Shown: positions 25,463 to 34,025 of the stretch, in pieces
Numbering within the stretch: position 1 is the first letter of the stretch
How the letters are laid out: each line of letters opens with the position of its first letter
DNA from: Paraclostridium tenue
Lineage (GTDB): Bacteria; Bacillota; Clostridia; Peptostreptococcales; Peptostreptococcaceae
Length of the DNA stretch: 64,000 nt
Direction: 5' to 3'
Assembly: GCF_015668515.1 (NCBI RefSeq)
Contig: NZ_JADPFO010000002.1
Location: 4,992 to 68,991, forward strand
The notes under the pieces: generated by a model
Told to the model about the DNA's origin: nothing
Database searches by the model: none
What the model saw: only the letters and a program-made list of their open reading frames with translations
Translations under genes and position numbers: made by a program

Positions 25463-26674
25463 ATGAAAGGATTAGTGCTTGAAGGTGGAGGCACAAAAGG
25501 TGCTTACCAGATAGGTGCATATAAAGCTTTAAGGGAGTTAGGCATAGAATTTAAGGGTGTAGCAGGAACGTCTATAGGAGCTTTAAATGGGGCTTATATA
25601 GTTCAAGATAATATAGAAGTTTTAGAGGATATATGGACTAATTATGACTATACTCATTTTATGAATGTTGATGAAGAAACATATCACAGCATAAAAAATA
25701 TTGATTTTACGCCTAAAAATTTAAATATGGTAATCTCTTTGATAAATAAAGCTAGAAAAAATCAAGGTATAGATATAAGTCCATTTAGAAATCTATTAGA
25801 AAAAACTATAAATGAAGACTTAATAAGAAATTCAAATAAAGATTTTGGATTAGTTACAGTTATGTGGGATGGTAAAATAGTTCCAAATCCTATGTTTATA
25901 GAGAATATACCAAAAGGAAAATTATTAGATTATCTTATAGCAAGTGCTAGTTTACCTATATTTAAATTAGATAAGTTAGATGATAAGTTGTTCCTAGATG
26001 GCGTATTTCATAATAATATACCTGTAAGTTTATTAAGGGAAAAAGGATATGAAGATATAGTTGTAATAAGATTAATTGATGACTTATTTGGAAAAGTAAA
26101 TTTAAATCATCATAAAGATATGAATATGAAAGTTATAGTTCCATCAGAGTATTTAGGTGGGTGTTTAAATGTAGATCCAGATAATGTGCATAAAAATATT
26201 AAATTGGGATACATGGATGCCATGAAAACCTTTAACAGATATGATGGAATAAGATATTATTTCAACTTGGATTATAAATATGATGATGAGTATTGTTTTG
26301 ATAAGCTTAGTAATTTAAGTAAAGATTCTATAGAAAGCCTATGCAAATTACTAAATATAAAAAGAGATATAAATAAAAGAACTCTTTTAGAAGCTATAAT
26401 ACCAAAATTAGGAGAAAGTTTAAATTTATCAAAAGAGTTTTCATACAAAGATTTATTTTATTGTATTTATGAAAAGAAGCTTGAAGAAAATAATATAAAT
26501 AGGTTAAATTTGTATGATTTTAATAAGGTAGTAGAAGTAGTAAACACTAATATAAATTCTAATATGAGTTGGGAGTCTAATTTTGAAGTTAGACCTATAA
26601 TTTCTATTCATAGGAATAGGTTTACTAAACTTTTAACAAATATAATAATAAATGATATAAAAACACAAACTTAA
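25463..26674 (+). CDS. Patatin-like phospholipase (second copy) with extra C-terminal domain
   Basis: 403 residues from ATG 25463. The patatin domain spans 1 to about 250, with LEGGGTKGAYQIGAYKAL, the nucleophile elbow AGTSIGALNGAY and LDGVFHNNIP carrying the catalytic Asp. The remaining 150 residues are helical, lysine- and asparagine-rich, with no family I recognise. It is probably a cytoplasmic acyl hydrolase of the YjjU/RssA-like type. AAGGTGAT 5 bases upstream fixes the start; longer in-frame starts from 25388 lack a ribosome site. The 209-base gap before it is featureless. Confidence 0.9.
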   Translation: MKGLVLEGGGTKGAYQIGAYKALRELGIEFKGVAGTSIGALNGAYIVQDNIEVLEDIWTNYDYTHFMNVDEETYHSIKNIDFTPKNLNMVISLINKARKNQGIDISPFRNLLEKTINEDLIRNSNKDFGLVTVMWDGKIVPNPMFIENIPKGKLLDYLIASASLPIFKLDKLDDKLFLDGVFHNNIPVSLLREKGYEDIVVIRLIDDLFGKVNLNHHKDMNMKVIVPSEYLGGCLNVDPDNVHKNIKLGYMDAMKTFNRYDGIRYYFNLDYKYDDEYCFDKLSNLSKDSIESLCKLLNIKRDINKRTLLEAIIPKLGESLNLSKEFSYKDLFYCIYEKKLEENNINRLNLYDFNKVVEVVNTNINSNMSWESNFEVRPIISIHRNRFTKLLTNIIINDIKTQT

Positions 26675-26725
26675 TAAGTGCTAATTATATTATTTATAAC
26701 AAATGAAATTTATGGAGGTATTACA

Positions 26726-26986
26726 ATGGAAAAAACAGTAACTATTAAAAATGCAAGTGGATTACATGCTAGACCAGCAGGAATGTTTGTTAAGAAAGCA
26801 TCTGAATTTAAAGCTACAGTAGAAATAAAAGCAAAAGATAAAGTTGTTAATGCTAAATCTATAATGGGAATAATGAGTTTAGGATTAGCTCAAGGAGACG
26901 AAGTTGTTATATGTGCTAATGGAGAAGACCAAGAATCAGCAGTAAATGCATTAGTTGAATTAATAGAAAGTGGATTTGGAGAATAA
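26726..26986 (+). CDS. ptsH: Phosphocarrier protein HPr
   Basis: 86 residues, full length. The phosphorylated His14 is in ASGLHARPAG and the regulatory Ser45 in NAKSIMGIMSLG, so both the PTS and HPr kinase/CcpA sites are kept. It carries phosphate from Enzyme I to sugar-specific IIA proteins, such as the one at 36127. ATG 26726 has GGAGGT upstream; the in-frame start at 26678 is an unlikely extension. ptsI follows after a small hairpin. Confidence 0.97.
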   Translation: MEKTVTIKNASGLHARPAGMFVKKASEFKATVEIKAKDKVVNAKSIMGIMSLGLAQGDEVVICANGEDQESAVNALVELIESGFGE

Positions 26987-26997
26987 TAAAAATTAAG

Positions 26998-27023
26998 AAA
27001 CCTCGGTGAAAGCCGAGGTTTAT
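26998..27023 (+). terminator. Short hairpin between ptsH and ptsI
   Basis: AAACCTCGG pairs with CCGAGGTTT around a GTGAAAG-type loop and is followed by only TTTATTG. The weak T-run suggests partial termination, giving more HPr than Enzyme I. Confidence 0.6.
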
Positions 27024-27069
27024 TGAATATATATATATTGTATACAGAAGACATTAGGAGGAAACATAT

Positions 27070-28782
27070 ATGTACAAAGGAACAGGGGCATCGCCTGGAA
27101 TAGCTATAGGAAAAGCTTTAGTTATAGAACACAGCGAACTTAATATAGAAAAAAAGAGTATAGAAAATACCGATTTTGAAGTAGAAAAATTACAAAAAGC
27201 AGTAGAAAAATCAAAAGTTGAATTAGAGCAAGTAAAAGAAAGAGTTAAAAAAGAATTAGGGGAACACGAAGCTGAAATATTTGAGGCACATTTATTAGTA
27301 TTAGCAGATCCAGAACTAATAGATCAGACTATATCTAAAATAAAAGATGAAAAAGTAAATGCTGATTTTGCTTTAAATGAAGTTAAAGATATGTTTGTTA
27401 GCATATTTGAATCTATGGATAATGAATATATGAGAGAAAGAGCAGCTGATATAAAAGATGTTACTAATAGAGTTTTAAGACATATATTAGGTATAAAAGT
27501 TGTAGATTTATCAGCTTTATCTGAAGAAGTTATATTAATTGCTCATGATTTAACTCCATCAGATACAGCTACAATGAATAAGAATATGGTTTTAGGTTTT
27601 TTAACTGATATAGGTGGAAGAACATCTCATACAGCTATAATGGCTAGAACTTTAGAGATAGCTGCAGTAGTAGGTCTTAATGATGCTACAGAGAAAATTA
27701 AAGATGGAGATTTTGTAGTATTTAATGGAGAAACTGGAGAAGTTATAGTTAATCCAGATAAAGAAACTATAAATAAATATAGTCAACTAAAAGCTAAGTT
27801 CGATGAAGAAAAAGAGGCTTTAAAACAATTAATAGGAAAAGCTTCTACAACGCTTGATGAAAGACATGTAGAACTTGCAGGGAATATAGGAAGTCCTAAT
27901 GACCTTGAAGGATTATTAAAAAATGATGCAGAAGGTGTAGGACTTTATAGAACTGAGTTTTTATATATGGATAAAGAAGATGACTTCCCAACTGAAGAAG
28001 AACAGTATGAAGCTTATAAAGCCGTACTTGAAGGTATGAATGGAAAGCCTATAGTTATAAGAACATTAGATATAGGTGGAGATAAAGAATTAAAATACTT
28101 TAAAATGGATGAAGAAATGAATCCATTTTTAGGATATAGAGCAATAAGATTATGTCTAGATAGAACTGACATATTTAAAACTCAATTAAGAGCTTTATAT
28201 AGAGCTAGTGTACATGGTAAATTAAGAATAATGTTTCCAATGATATCCTCTTTAGAAGAACTATTAAAAGCTAAAGAAATTATAAAAGAAGTATTAGCTG
28301 AAATGGATGCAGAAGGTATTGAGTATTCAAAAGATGTAGAAGTGGGTATGATGATAGAGATACCATCAGCAGCTGTTATATCAGATATATTAGCTAAGCA
28401 TGTAGATTTCTTCTCTATAGGAACTAATGATTTAATACAATATACTTGTGCAGTTGACAGAATGAATCAAAAGATAAGTTACTTATACAATCAATTTAAT
28501 CCGGCAGTACTTAGACTTATAAAGATGGTAATAGACAATGCACATAAAGAAGGAAAATGGGTAGGAATGTGCGGAGAAGCCGCAGGAGATCAAAGAATGA
28601 TACCTATACTTTTAGGTATGGGTCTAGATGAATTTTCAATGTCCCCTATATCAATACTTCCAGCGAGAAAGTTCATAACTTCTGTTAAGTATGACGATAT
28701 GAAAAAATTTGCTAATGAAGTACTAACTATGGGAACTGCAGAAGAAATAAAAGCATATGTAGATAAAACTTTTAATATGTAA
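27070..28782 (+). CDS. ptsI: PTS Enzyme I (phosphoenolpyruvate-protein phosphotransferase)
   Basis: 570 residues, usual length. The N-terminal HPr-binding domain comes first, then the phospho-His loop GGRTSHTAIMARTLEIAAVV (His 187). The PEP-binding barrel has EGVGLYRTEFLYMDKED, RTLDIGGDKEL, FFSIGTNDLIQYTCAVDR and the catalytic Cys of GMCGEAAGD. It passes phosphate from PEP to HPr in the cytosol. Strong AGGAGG site before the ATG and a strong terminator just after the stop. Confidence 0.97.
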   Translation: MYKGTGASPGIAIGKALVIEHSELNIEKKSIENTDFEVEKLQKAVEKSKVELEQVKERVKKELGEHEAEIFEAHLLVLADPELIDQTISKIKDEKVNADFALNEVKDMFVSIFESMDNEYMRERAADIKDVTNRVLRHILGIKVVDLSALSEEVILIAHDLTPSDTATMNKNMVLGFLTDIGGRTSHTAIMARTLEIAAVVGLNDATEKIKDGDFVVFNGETGEVIVNPDKETINKYSQLKAKFDEEKEALKQLIGKASTTLDERHVELAGNIGSPNDLEGLLKNDAEGVGLYRTEFLYMDKEDDFPTEEEQYEAYKAVLEGMNGKPIVIRTLDIGGDKELKYFKMDEEMNPFLGYRAIRLCLDRTDIFKTQLRALYRASVHGKLRIMFPMISSLEELLKAKEIIKEVLAEMDAEGIEYSKDVEVGMMIEIPSAAVISDILAKHVDFFSIGTNDLIQYTCAVDRMNQKISYLYNQFNPAVLRLIKMVIDNAHKEGKWVGMCGEAAGDQRMIPILLGMGLDEFSMSPISILPARKFITSVKYDDMKKFANEVLTMGTAEEIKAYVDKTFNM

Positions 28783-28783
28783 T

Positions 28784-28816
28784 AAAAAAGATCGCTAACT
28801 TTAGCGATCTTTTTTA
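28784..28816 (+). terminator. Terminator of ptsH-ptsI
   Basis: Perfect 14-bp stem (AAAAAAGATCGCTA with TAGCGATCTTTTTT), 4-5 base loop, long T-run. Confidence 0.9.
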
Positions 28817-29065
28817 TTACATAGTTATTATATTTAATTTAATATATCAGAATTTTTAGATGTATAAATTCTAATATAAATTTTTATTTATTAAGATATT
28901 TATATATAAATCAGAAAAATTAAATTTTTTAGAAAATACAGTTAGTGATAATTAATACTTTATTAAATAAGGTTATTTATTAATATATATATATATTATT
29001 TAAAAAAATATATATTTCTAATATAAAAATTAATTTATTAAATTATTATTATCTTGAAATTTTTA
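28817..29065. other. AT-rich non-coding stretch upstream of the asnA leader
   Basis: About 250 bases of nearly pure A/T with no ORF, hairpin or repeat that stands out. The one suggestive piece is at 28924-28938 (ATTTTTTAGAAAATA), which fits the CodY box AATTTTCWGAAAATT with three mismatches. In such AT-rich DNA this could be chance. Confidence 0.4.
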
Positions 29066-29094
29066 TTGACATAATTCATATATTCAACTAAAAT
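29066..29094 (+). promoter_or_regulatory. Consensus sigma-A promoter for the asnA T-box transcript
   Basis: TTGACA (29066-29071), exactly 17 bases, then TAAAAT (29089-29094). Transcription would start near 29101, just before the T-box leader. Confidence 0.85.
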
Positions 29095-29118
29095 TACGTT
29101 AAATAATTTAAAAAATAG

Positions 29119-29408
29119 TTAAAAGACCTTGAAAGGAAGAGTAGGTATAGGAAGTAGTTATGAGCGAGTTGGTTATGGTGAGAGTCCAACACGAAGCCTA
29201 TATTGAAGAACATCCTGGAGTTGCTAACCGAAATTGTAAAAAGAGTAGGCTTAGACGGAACCAAACCGTTATCAAGTTGGAACGCACTAAGATTAGTCTT
29301 GCTGTGTTATTGAGAGAACTTGACATTTTGGTCTAGTTAATCAGGGTGGTACCGCGGAAATTATAAACTTTCGTCCCTATATTTTATATAGAGATGAAGG
29401 TTTTTTTT
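29119..29408 (+). promoter_or_regulatory. T-box riboswitch controlling asnA, specifier AAC (Asn)
   Basis: The hallmark T-box AGGGTGGTACCGCGG is at 29343-29357. Stem I is readable: AGAGTA on the 5' side of the specifier loop, GTATAGG paired with CCTATAT, a distal GGTGAGAG loop closed by TTGG/CCAA, and AGAACATCCT on the 3' side. The specifier triplet is then AAC (29209-29211), followed by the usual A. The terminator is CTTTCGTCCCTATA...AGAGATGAAGG with a T-run (29368-29408). Uncharged tRNA-Asn would favour the antiterminator and turn on asparagine synthesis. The specifier was placed by eye. Confidence 0.93.
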
Positions 29409-29518
29409 ATTGGAAAAAAGTATAATTGTGGCCACATATACTAAAATTAAAAAATGTATGACGTCATACTCTTTAATAAATCATTAAAATATCAAAAGAA
29501 GAAGAGGAGAGTATAATT

Positions 29519-30523
29519 ATGAGCTTAACAATACCAAAAGATTATAAATCGAGTTTAGGAGTTATAGAAACACAACAAGCTATAAAAGATTTAAAAGATT
29601 TCTTTGAAAATAGATTAGGAGAAATGTTAAACCTTACTAGAGTATCATCACCATTATTTGTTTTACCGGAAACTGGAACTAATGATAACTTAAATGGAAC
29701 AGAAAAAGCAGTAAGCTTTGAAGTGACTGATATGAAAAAGAAAGCGGAGATAGTTCATTCACTAGCTAAGTGGAAAAGAATGGCGCTTAAAAAGTATGGT
29801 TTCTCAGTAGGTAGAGGTCTATATACTGATATGAATGCTATAAGAAAAGATGAAGAGTTAGATAATATTCATTCAATATATGTAGACCAATGGGATTGGG
29901 AACTTATAATAGATAAAAATGATAGAAATATAGAGACTTTAAAAGCTAAAGTTAAACAAATATATACCGTATTTAAAGAAACAGAAGAACATGTACACAA
30001 AATATATCCAGAAATAAAAAAAGTTTTACCTGAAGAGATAACTTTTATAACTTCACAAGAACTATTAGATATGTATCCAGAATTAACTCCAAAGGAAAGA
30101 GAAAATAAAATAGTAAAAGATAAAGGTGCAGTATTTTTAATGCAAATAGGAAAAGTTCTTTCTTGTGGAGAGAAGCATGATGGAAGAAGTCCAGATTACG
30201 ATGATTGGGAATTAAATGGAGATATACTATTTTATAACCCAGTTTTAGATAATGCTATTGAATTATCTTCTATGGGAATTAGGGTAGATGAAGAAAGTTT
30301 AAGAAAACAATTAAAGTTATCTGGATGTGAGGATAGAAAAGAATTAGATTATCACAAAGCTTTATTAAATGGAGAATTACCATATACTATAGGCGGAGGA
30401 ATTGGACAATCAAGAATATGTATGTACTTTTTAAATAAAGCTCATATAGGAGAGGTACAAGCAGGTATATGGCCAGAAGATATGATTAAAGAATGTGATA
30501 AATTTGGTATACATTTATTATAA
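29519..30523 (+). CDS. asnA: Aspartate-ammonia ligase (AsnA-type asparagine synthetase)
   Basis: 334 residues, normal length, related to class II aminoacyl-tRNA synthetase cores. Visible: LGVIETQQAIKDLKDFF, LNGTEKAVSFEV, SIYVDQWDWE, DKGAVFLMQIG, HDGRSPDYDDWELNGDI and the ATP motif GGGIGQSRICMYFL. It makes asparagine from aspartate and ammonia with ATP to AMP. The T-box with an Asn specifier upstream is a direct sign of control by asparaginyl-tRNA charging. AAGAGGAGAG precedes the ATG. No clear terminator follows. Confidence 0.97.
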   Translation: MSLTIPKDYKSSLGVIETQQAIKDLKDFFENRLGEMLNLTRVSSPLFVLPETGTNDNLNGTEKAVSFEVTDMKKKAEIVHSLAKWKRMALKKYGFSVGRGLYTDMNAIRKDEELDNIHSIYVDQWDWELIIDKNDRNIETLKAKVKQIYTVFKETEEHVHKIYPEIKKVLPEEITFITSQELLDMYPELTPKERENKIVKDKGAVFLMQIGKVLSCGEKHDGRSPDYDDWELNGDILFYNPVLDNAIELSSMGIRVDEESLRKQLKLSGCEDRKELDYHKALLNGELPYTIGGGIGQSRICMYFLNKAHIGEVQAGIWPEDMIKECDKFGIHLL

Positions 30524-30594
30524 ATTTAATATATTCATCGAAATACTCATATAAGTTATAATAATCTTAAATTATAGCTTTAGAGGTGATATAT

Positions 30595-30981
30595 ATGAAA
30601 ATTTTATTTAAATTAATAGATATATTTTTAGATATTCTTAAGAAAACTTTGGTTAGATTAAAAAATGGAAAATTTGGAATTTTATTTATTGTTAATTTAT
30701 TTAAACTACCAGATTTTTATACAGATAAAAGTGTAAATATAATAAGTAAATTTAAAGTAACTTTTGCAATTTTAATAACCTTTGTATATTTATTATCAGG
30801 AATAGATTTTATACCAGAAGTGATAACAGGTATGTTTGGATTTATAGATGATTTATTTGTAATTTTTTGGAGCTTTGGAATAATTAATGAAGAAATTGAA
30901 AAGTATAAAAAAATTAAAAAAGATATAATAAATCCTAATATTATAGAAGGTGTAACTTTCTCAATAAAGGATGAAGAGTAA
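30595..30981 (+). CDS. DUF1232 (YkvA-like) small membrane protein
   Basis: 128 residues with two hydrophobic stretches. The DUF1232 signature is clear: VYLLSGIDFIPEVITG, then FIDDLFVIFWSFGI. The family is widespread and of unknown biochemical role. ATG 30595 has GAGGTGAT just upstream; the in-frame GTG at 30586 overlaps that site and is not the start. Its 3' end converges with the aminotransferase gene, and the two share a hairpin. Confidence 0.85.
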   Translation: MKILFKLIDIFLDILKKTLVRLKNGKFGILFIVNLFKLPDFYTDKSVNIISKFKVTFAILITFVYLLSGIDFIPEVITGMFGFIDDLFVIFWSFGIINEEIEKYKKIKKDIINPNIIEGVTFSIKDEE

Positions 30982-31001
30982 AAATTACTCTTCATCTTTT
31001 G
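30970..31001 (+). terminator. Shared terminator between convergent genes
   Basis: An 11-bp stem (GATGAAGAGTA with TACTCTTCATC), 5-base loop and TTTTG. It overlaps the stop codons of both the DUF1232 gene and the convergent aminotransferase gene. On the minus strand the T-run is weaker. Confidence 0.7.
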
Positions 31002-32073
31002 TAAATATATCATTAAGAGATTTTATCAAAAATTCATTTTCTTTATGACTTAAAGTACAAACTCTAAAGAAATATTCATCTAGACCTTCAAATGATTTGC
31101 AATCTCGAATTATTATATGTTTTTCAATTAAAAGTTCTCTTAACTCTGAGGCTTTTATTTTTTTTGATTTTATTTCACTTAATATAAAATTACCATCACT
31201 ATGATAAACCATAAAATCATCAAAAGAAGAGAGTTCATTTAAAAGATATTCTCTTTCTTTAGTTAAAGTTTGCGAAGAATTTTTTATAAAATCTTCATCT
31301 TTAAACATTACTTCACCCATTATAGATGCTAATGTGTTTATATTCCATAAATCTAACTTATTATTTATTGATTCTTTTATTAAATCATCAGATGTAAGTC
31401 CATATCCTAATCTTATTCCTGGAGTACCAAAAAATTTAGAAGTACCTCTAATAACAAAAAGTTTATTAAAATCATCAACTAATCTAGTTGAAGAATATTT
31501 ACTTGTATTAGTAAATTCAATATACGTTTCATCAATCATAATAAAAGTATTAGTATTTTCAAGTATTTTTCTTATTTCTTCATTTGTAAATGCAAATCCA
31601 GTAGGATTATTAGGATTACAAATAATAACAATATCATGATTATCACTATTTATATAATTTATGAAATCATTTACATCTACCTTAAACAGATTTTCTTTTT
31701 TTGAAAAATATTTATTAATATGACAGTTTACTTTTATTAATTCTTTTTCATACTCTGAATAAGATGGAGATAGTAAAACTGCTTTTTTAGGATTAATTAT
31801 ATCTATAAATGAAGATATAAGTTCAGTTGCCCCACTTCCTAAAAGAATATTATCACTAGAACAATGACAATAATTAGAAATTGAAGTCTTTAAATTAAAA
31901 TATGAAGGATCTGGATATATAGAGACCATATCTATATTATCTATAATAGCTTGTTTAGCTAATTTAGAAGATCCTAAAGGATTTATATTAGAGCTAAAGT
32001 CCATTAACTCGTTTTTATTTAAACCTAACTTATTAGATAAATCATATAAGTTAGCACCATGATTTATACTCAT
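30985..32073 (-). CDS. PLP-dependent aminotransferase, CobD/HisC-like
   Basis: 362 residues, fold-type I class I/II. The start (HGANLYDLSNKLGLN, DFSSNINPLG, YPDPSYFNLK) is typical of CobD, threonine-phosphate decarboxylase, while the core CNPNNPTGFAF, MIDETYIEF and TSKFFGTPGIRLGYGL (PLP lysine in TSKFF) is shared with histidinol-phosphate aminotransferase. No cobalamin or histidine genes lie nearby, so the substrate is open. AGGAGG-type site upstream of the ATG. It is transcribed against its neighbours. Confidence 0.85.
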   Translation of the reverse strand: MSINHGANLYDLSNKLGLNKNELMDFSSNINPLGSSKLAKQAIIDNIDMVSIYPDPSYFNLKTSISNYCHCSSDNILLGSGATELISSFIDIINPKKAVLLSPSYSEYEKELIKVNCHINKYFSKKENLFKVDVNDFINYINSDNHDIVIICNPNNPTGFAFTNEEIRKILENTNTFIMIDETYIEFTNTSKYSSTRLVDDFNKLFVIRGTSKFFGTPGIRLGYGLTSDDLIKESINNKLDLWNINTLASIMGEVMFKDEDFIKNSSQTLTKEREYLLNELSSFDDFMVYHSDGNFILSEIKSKKIKASELRELLIEKHIIIRDCKSFEGLDEYFFRVCTLSHKENEFLIKSLNDIFTKDEE

Positions 32074-32227
32074 TGGAATTTACCTCCTAAAAAAATTTTT
32101 ATAATAATAATTATATATAAAAATTTGTATATAATATATAACTAATATGTAAAAATTAAAAATATATATAAATTATATGTCAAATAAAATACAAACACGA
32201 ATTATAAATCAAAAAAACAAAAAAATA

Positions 32228-32257
32228 TTCAAAAAAATAAAAAAGATATGTTATAAT
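32228..32257 (+). promoter_or_regulatory. Extended -10 promoter for hpt
   Basis: TTCAAA (32228-32233), an 18-base spacer and TATAAT (32252-32257) with TG one base upstream (extended -10). The start codon at 32295 is about 30 bases past the expected transcription start. Confidence 0.7.
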
Positions 32258-32294
32258 GGAATATATTAATATACGGCAAATTGGAGGTACAACT

Positions 32295-32816
32295 ATGTAC
32301 AAAGTTACAGGTGTAATGATAAGTGAAGAAGAAATAGCAAAAAAGGTTAAAGAAATAGCTAGCAAGATAGAAAAAGATTTTGAAGGCCAAGAACTTTTAG
32401 TAGTAGGTATACTTAAAGGTGCAAGTGTATTTGTTGCAGATTTAATAAGAAATATAAATTTAGATGTTAATATAGATTTTATGAGTGTTTCAAGTTATGG
32501 TAACTCAACTGAGTCATCAGGAACAGTTAAGATATTAAAAGATTTGGATGTAGATATAGAAGGAAAAAATGTTTTAATAGTTGAAGATATAATAGATAGT
32601 GGATTAACATTAAGCAATTTAGTAGCAGCATTAAAAACTAGAAATCCAAAGTCTTTAAAATTATGTACATTACTAGATAAACCTGAAAGAAGAAAAGTTG
32701 ATATAAAAGTTGATTATACAGGTTTTGTTATAGAAGACAAATTTATAGTTGGATATGGAATAGATTATGCAGAAAGATATAGGAATTTACCATATATAGG
32801 AGTAGTAGGAGAGTAA
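32295..32816 (+). CDS. hpt: Hypoxanthine phosphoribosyltransferase
   Basis: 173 residues. Motifs: VVGILKGASVFVADLIR, the flexible-loop region FMSVSSYGNSTESSG, the PRPP-binding VLIVEDIIDSGLTL and FVIEDKFIVGYGIDYAERYR. It salvages hypoxanthine and guanine to IMP and GMP using PRPP. ATG 32295 follows TTGGAGGT by 6-7 bases; an in-frame start at 32256 lies within the promoter -10 and is rejected. The gene stands alone, not in the tilS-ftsH context common in bacilli. Confidence 0.96.
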   Translation: MYKVTGVMISEEEIAKKVKEIASKIEKDFEGQELLVVGILKGASVFVADLIRNINLDVNIDFMSVSSYGNSTESSGTVKILKDLDVDIEGKNVLIVEDIIDSGLTLSNLVAALKTRNPKSLKLCTLLDKPERRKVDIKVDYTGFVIEDKFIVGYGIDYAERYRNLPYIGVVGE

Positions 32817-32836
32817 TCTTCTACTATTATTTTTTT
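32801..32836 (+). terminator. Terminator overlapping the hpt stop codon
   Basis: AGTAGTAGGAGA pairs imperfectly with TCTTCTACTATT around the TAA stop and is followed by ATTTTTTTA. Confidence 0.6.
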
Positions 32837-32915
32837 AAAATATATTTTAGATAATTAAGTTTGAATGTATAATAAAATTATAACTAAAACTTAATTAGTA
32901 ATAGGGGGAACAAAT

Positions 32916-33854
32916 ATGTACTATATAGGTATAGATATAGGTGGTACAGGTATACAAGCAGGTATAGTAGATAAAGAAGGAAAAATACTTTATAGAAAAG
33001 AATGTGCAACAGATGTAGAAAATGGATTTGACAAGGTAATGGAAGATATAAACATCTTAGTTAGAAGTCTTTTAAAGGAAAATGATATACAGATGAAAGA
33101 TGTAAAATCTATAGGTTGTGGAGTGCCTGGGTTTATAAATAAAAAAGGACAAGTTACATGCGTAAATTTAGGATGGAAATCACAAGATTTTATAAATACT
33201 TTGCAATCTAAGTTTGAAGAGGTTAAGGTATATGCTGAAAATGATGCCACTGTTGCAGCTTTAGCAGAGGCTAAAGTTGGAAGCATGAAAGGTTGCGATG
33301 TTGGAGTTATGTACACTTTAGGAACAGGTGTAGGTGGAGGAATAATAATAAATGGGAAAGTTTTTAGTGGAGCACATAATATGGGATCTGAGTTAGGACA
33401 TGTAATTGTAGATTCAAACTATTATGATTGCAGTTGTGGAAACAATGGATGCTTAGAAACTTTCTGTTCTGCTACAGCTATAATAAAGTATGCTAGAAAA
33501 CTAATCCAAGAAGGGAAAGATAGCAAAATTTTATCATTAGTTAATAATAGATTAGATGATATAACTGCTAAACATGTATTTGATGCATATAGAGAAAATG
33601 ATGAGGTTGCAATTGAAACTATAAATAGATTTAAAGATTATTTAGCAAAATCTATAGCGGCAATTATAAATACAATAGATCCAGAAGTTATATCTATAGG
33701 TGGAGGAGTCTCTAGATCAGGAGATATAATATTAGATGGATTAAATGATACAATTAAAAAATATGTAGTTTTTAAGGATGAAGAATTTGCAGATATAGTT
33801 ATAGCTACGTTAAGCGCTGATGCAGGAATTGTTGGTGCTGCATTTTTAAGTTAA
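32916..33854 (+). CDS. ROK-family sugar kinase (glucokinase-like)
   Basis: 312 residues. ATP loop DIGGTGIQAGIVDKEG, the sugar-binding ENDATVAALAEA with catalytic Asp, GTGVGGGIIINGKV, GSELGHVIVD and the ROK zinc motif CSCGNNGCLE. The family phosphorylates glucose, N-acetylmannosamine, GlcNAc or related sugars. No DNA-binding N-terminus, so it is a kinase and not a ROK repressor. It precedes a mannose-family PTS but has its own strong terminator. Substrate unproven; glucokinase is the most common annotation. Confidence 0.92.
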   Translation: MYYIGIDIGGTGIQAGIVDKEGKILYRKECATDVENGFDKVMEDINILVRSLLKENDIQMKDVKSIGCGVPGFINKKGQVTCVNLGWKSQDFINTLQSKFEEVKVYAENDATVAALAEAKVGSMKGCDVGVMYTLGTGVGGGIIINGKVFSGAHNMGSELGHVIVDSNYYDCSCGNNGCLETFCSATAIIKYARKLIQEGKDSKILSLVNNRLDDITAKHVFDAYRENDEVAIETINRFKDYLAKSIAAIINTIDPEVISIGGGVSRSGDIILDGLNDTIKKYVVFKDEEFADIVIATLSADAGIVGAAFLS

Positions 33855-33864
33855 AATAAGTTTA

Positions 33865-33906
33865 ACATAAAAAAGAGAGGTTTTAATAAACCTCTCTTTT
33901 TTATGT
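33865..33906 (+). terminator. Terminator after the ROK kinase
   Basis: A perfect 16-bp stem (33865-33880 with 33891-33906) and 10-base loop; CCTCTC is followed by six T. No catabolite-repression (cre) box or sigma-54 -24/-12 site was seen between here and the PTS genes. Confidence 0.85.
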
Positions 33907-34025
33907 TTCTAATTTGCAAAAAAGATGATAAAAACATCATAAGTTTAAATTTAAAAACATAAAATTAAGCATAAGCTATTAAAAATTATAAGTATATATA
34001 AAAAATATTAGTGGGGGGCGGTATT

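Noticed and set aside
22148-26674. Patatin, DNA methyltransferase, patatin as an antiphage defence island
   Set aside because: There is no restriction enzyme, helicase, PglZ, cyclase or other defence partner, and the methyltransferase matches the orphan CamA regulator along its whole length.
33907-34025. Sigma-54 promoter before the mannose-type PTS
   Set aside because: No GG/GC -24/-12 pattern was found, and no LevR-type activator gene is adjacent.
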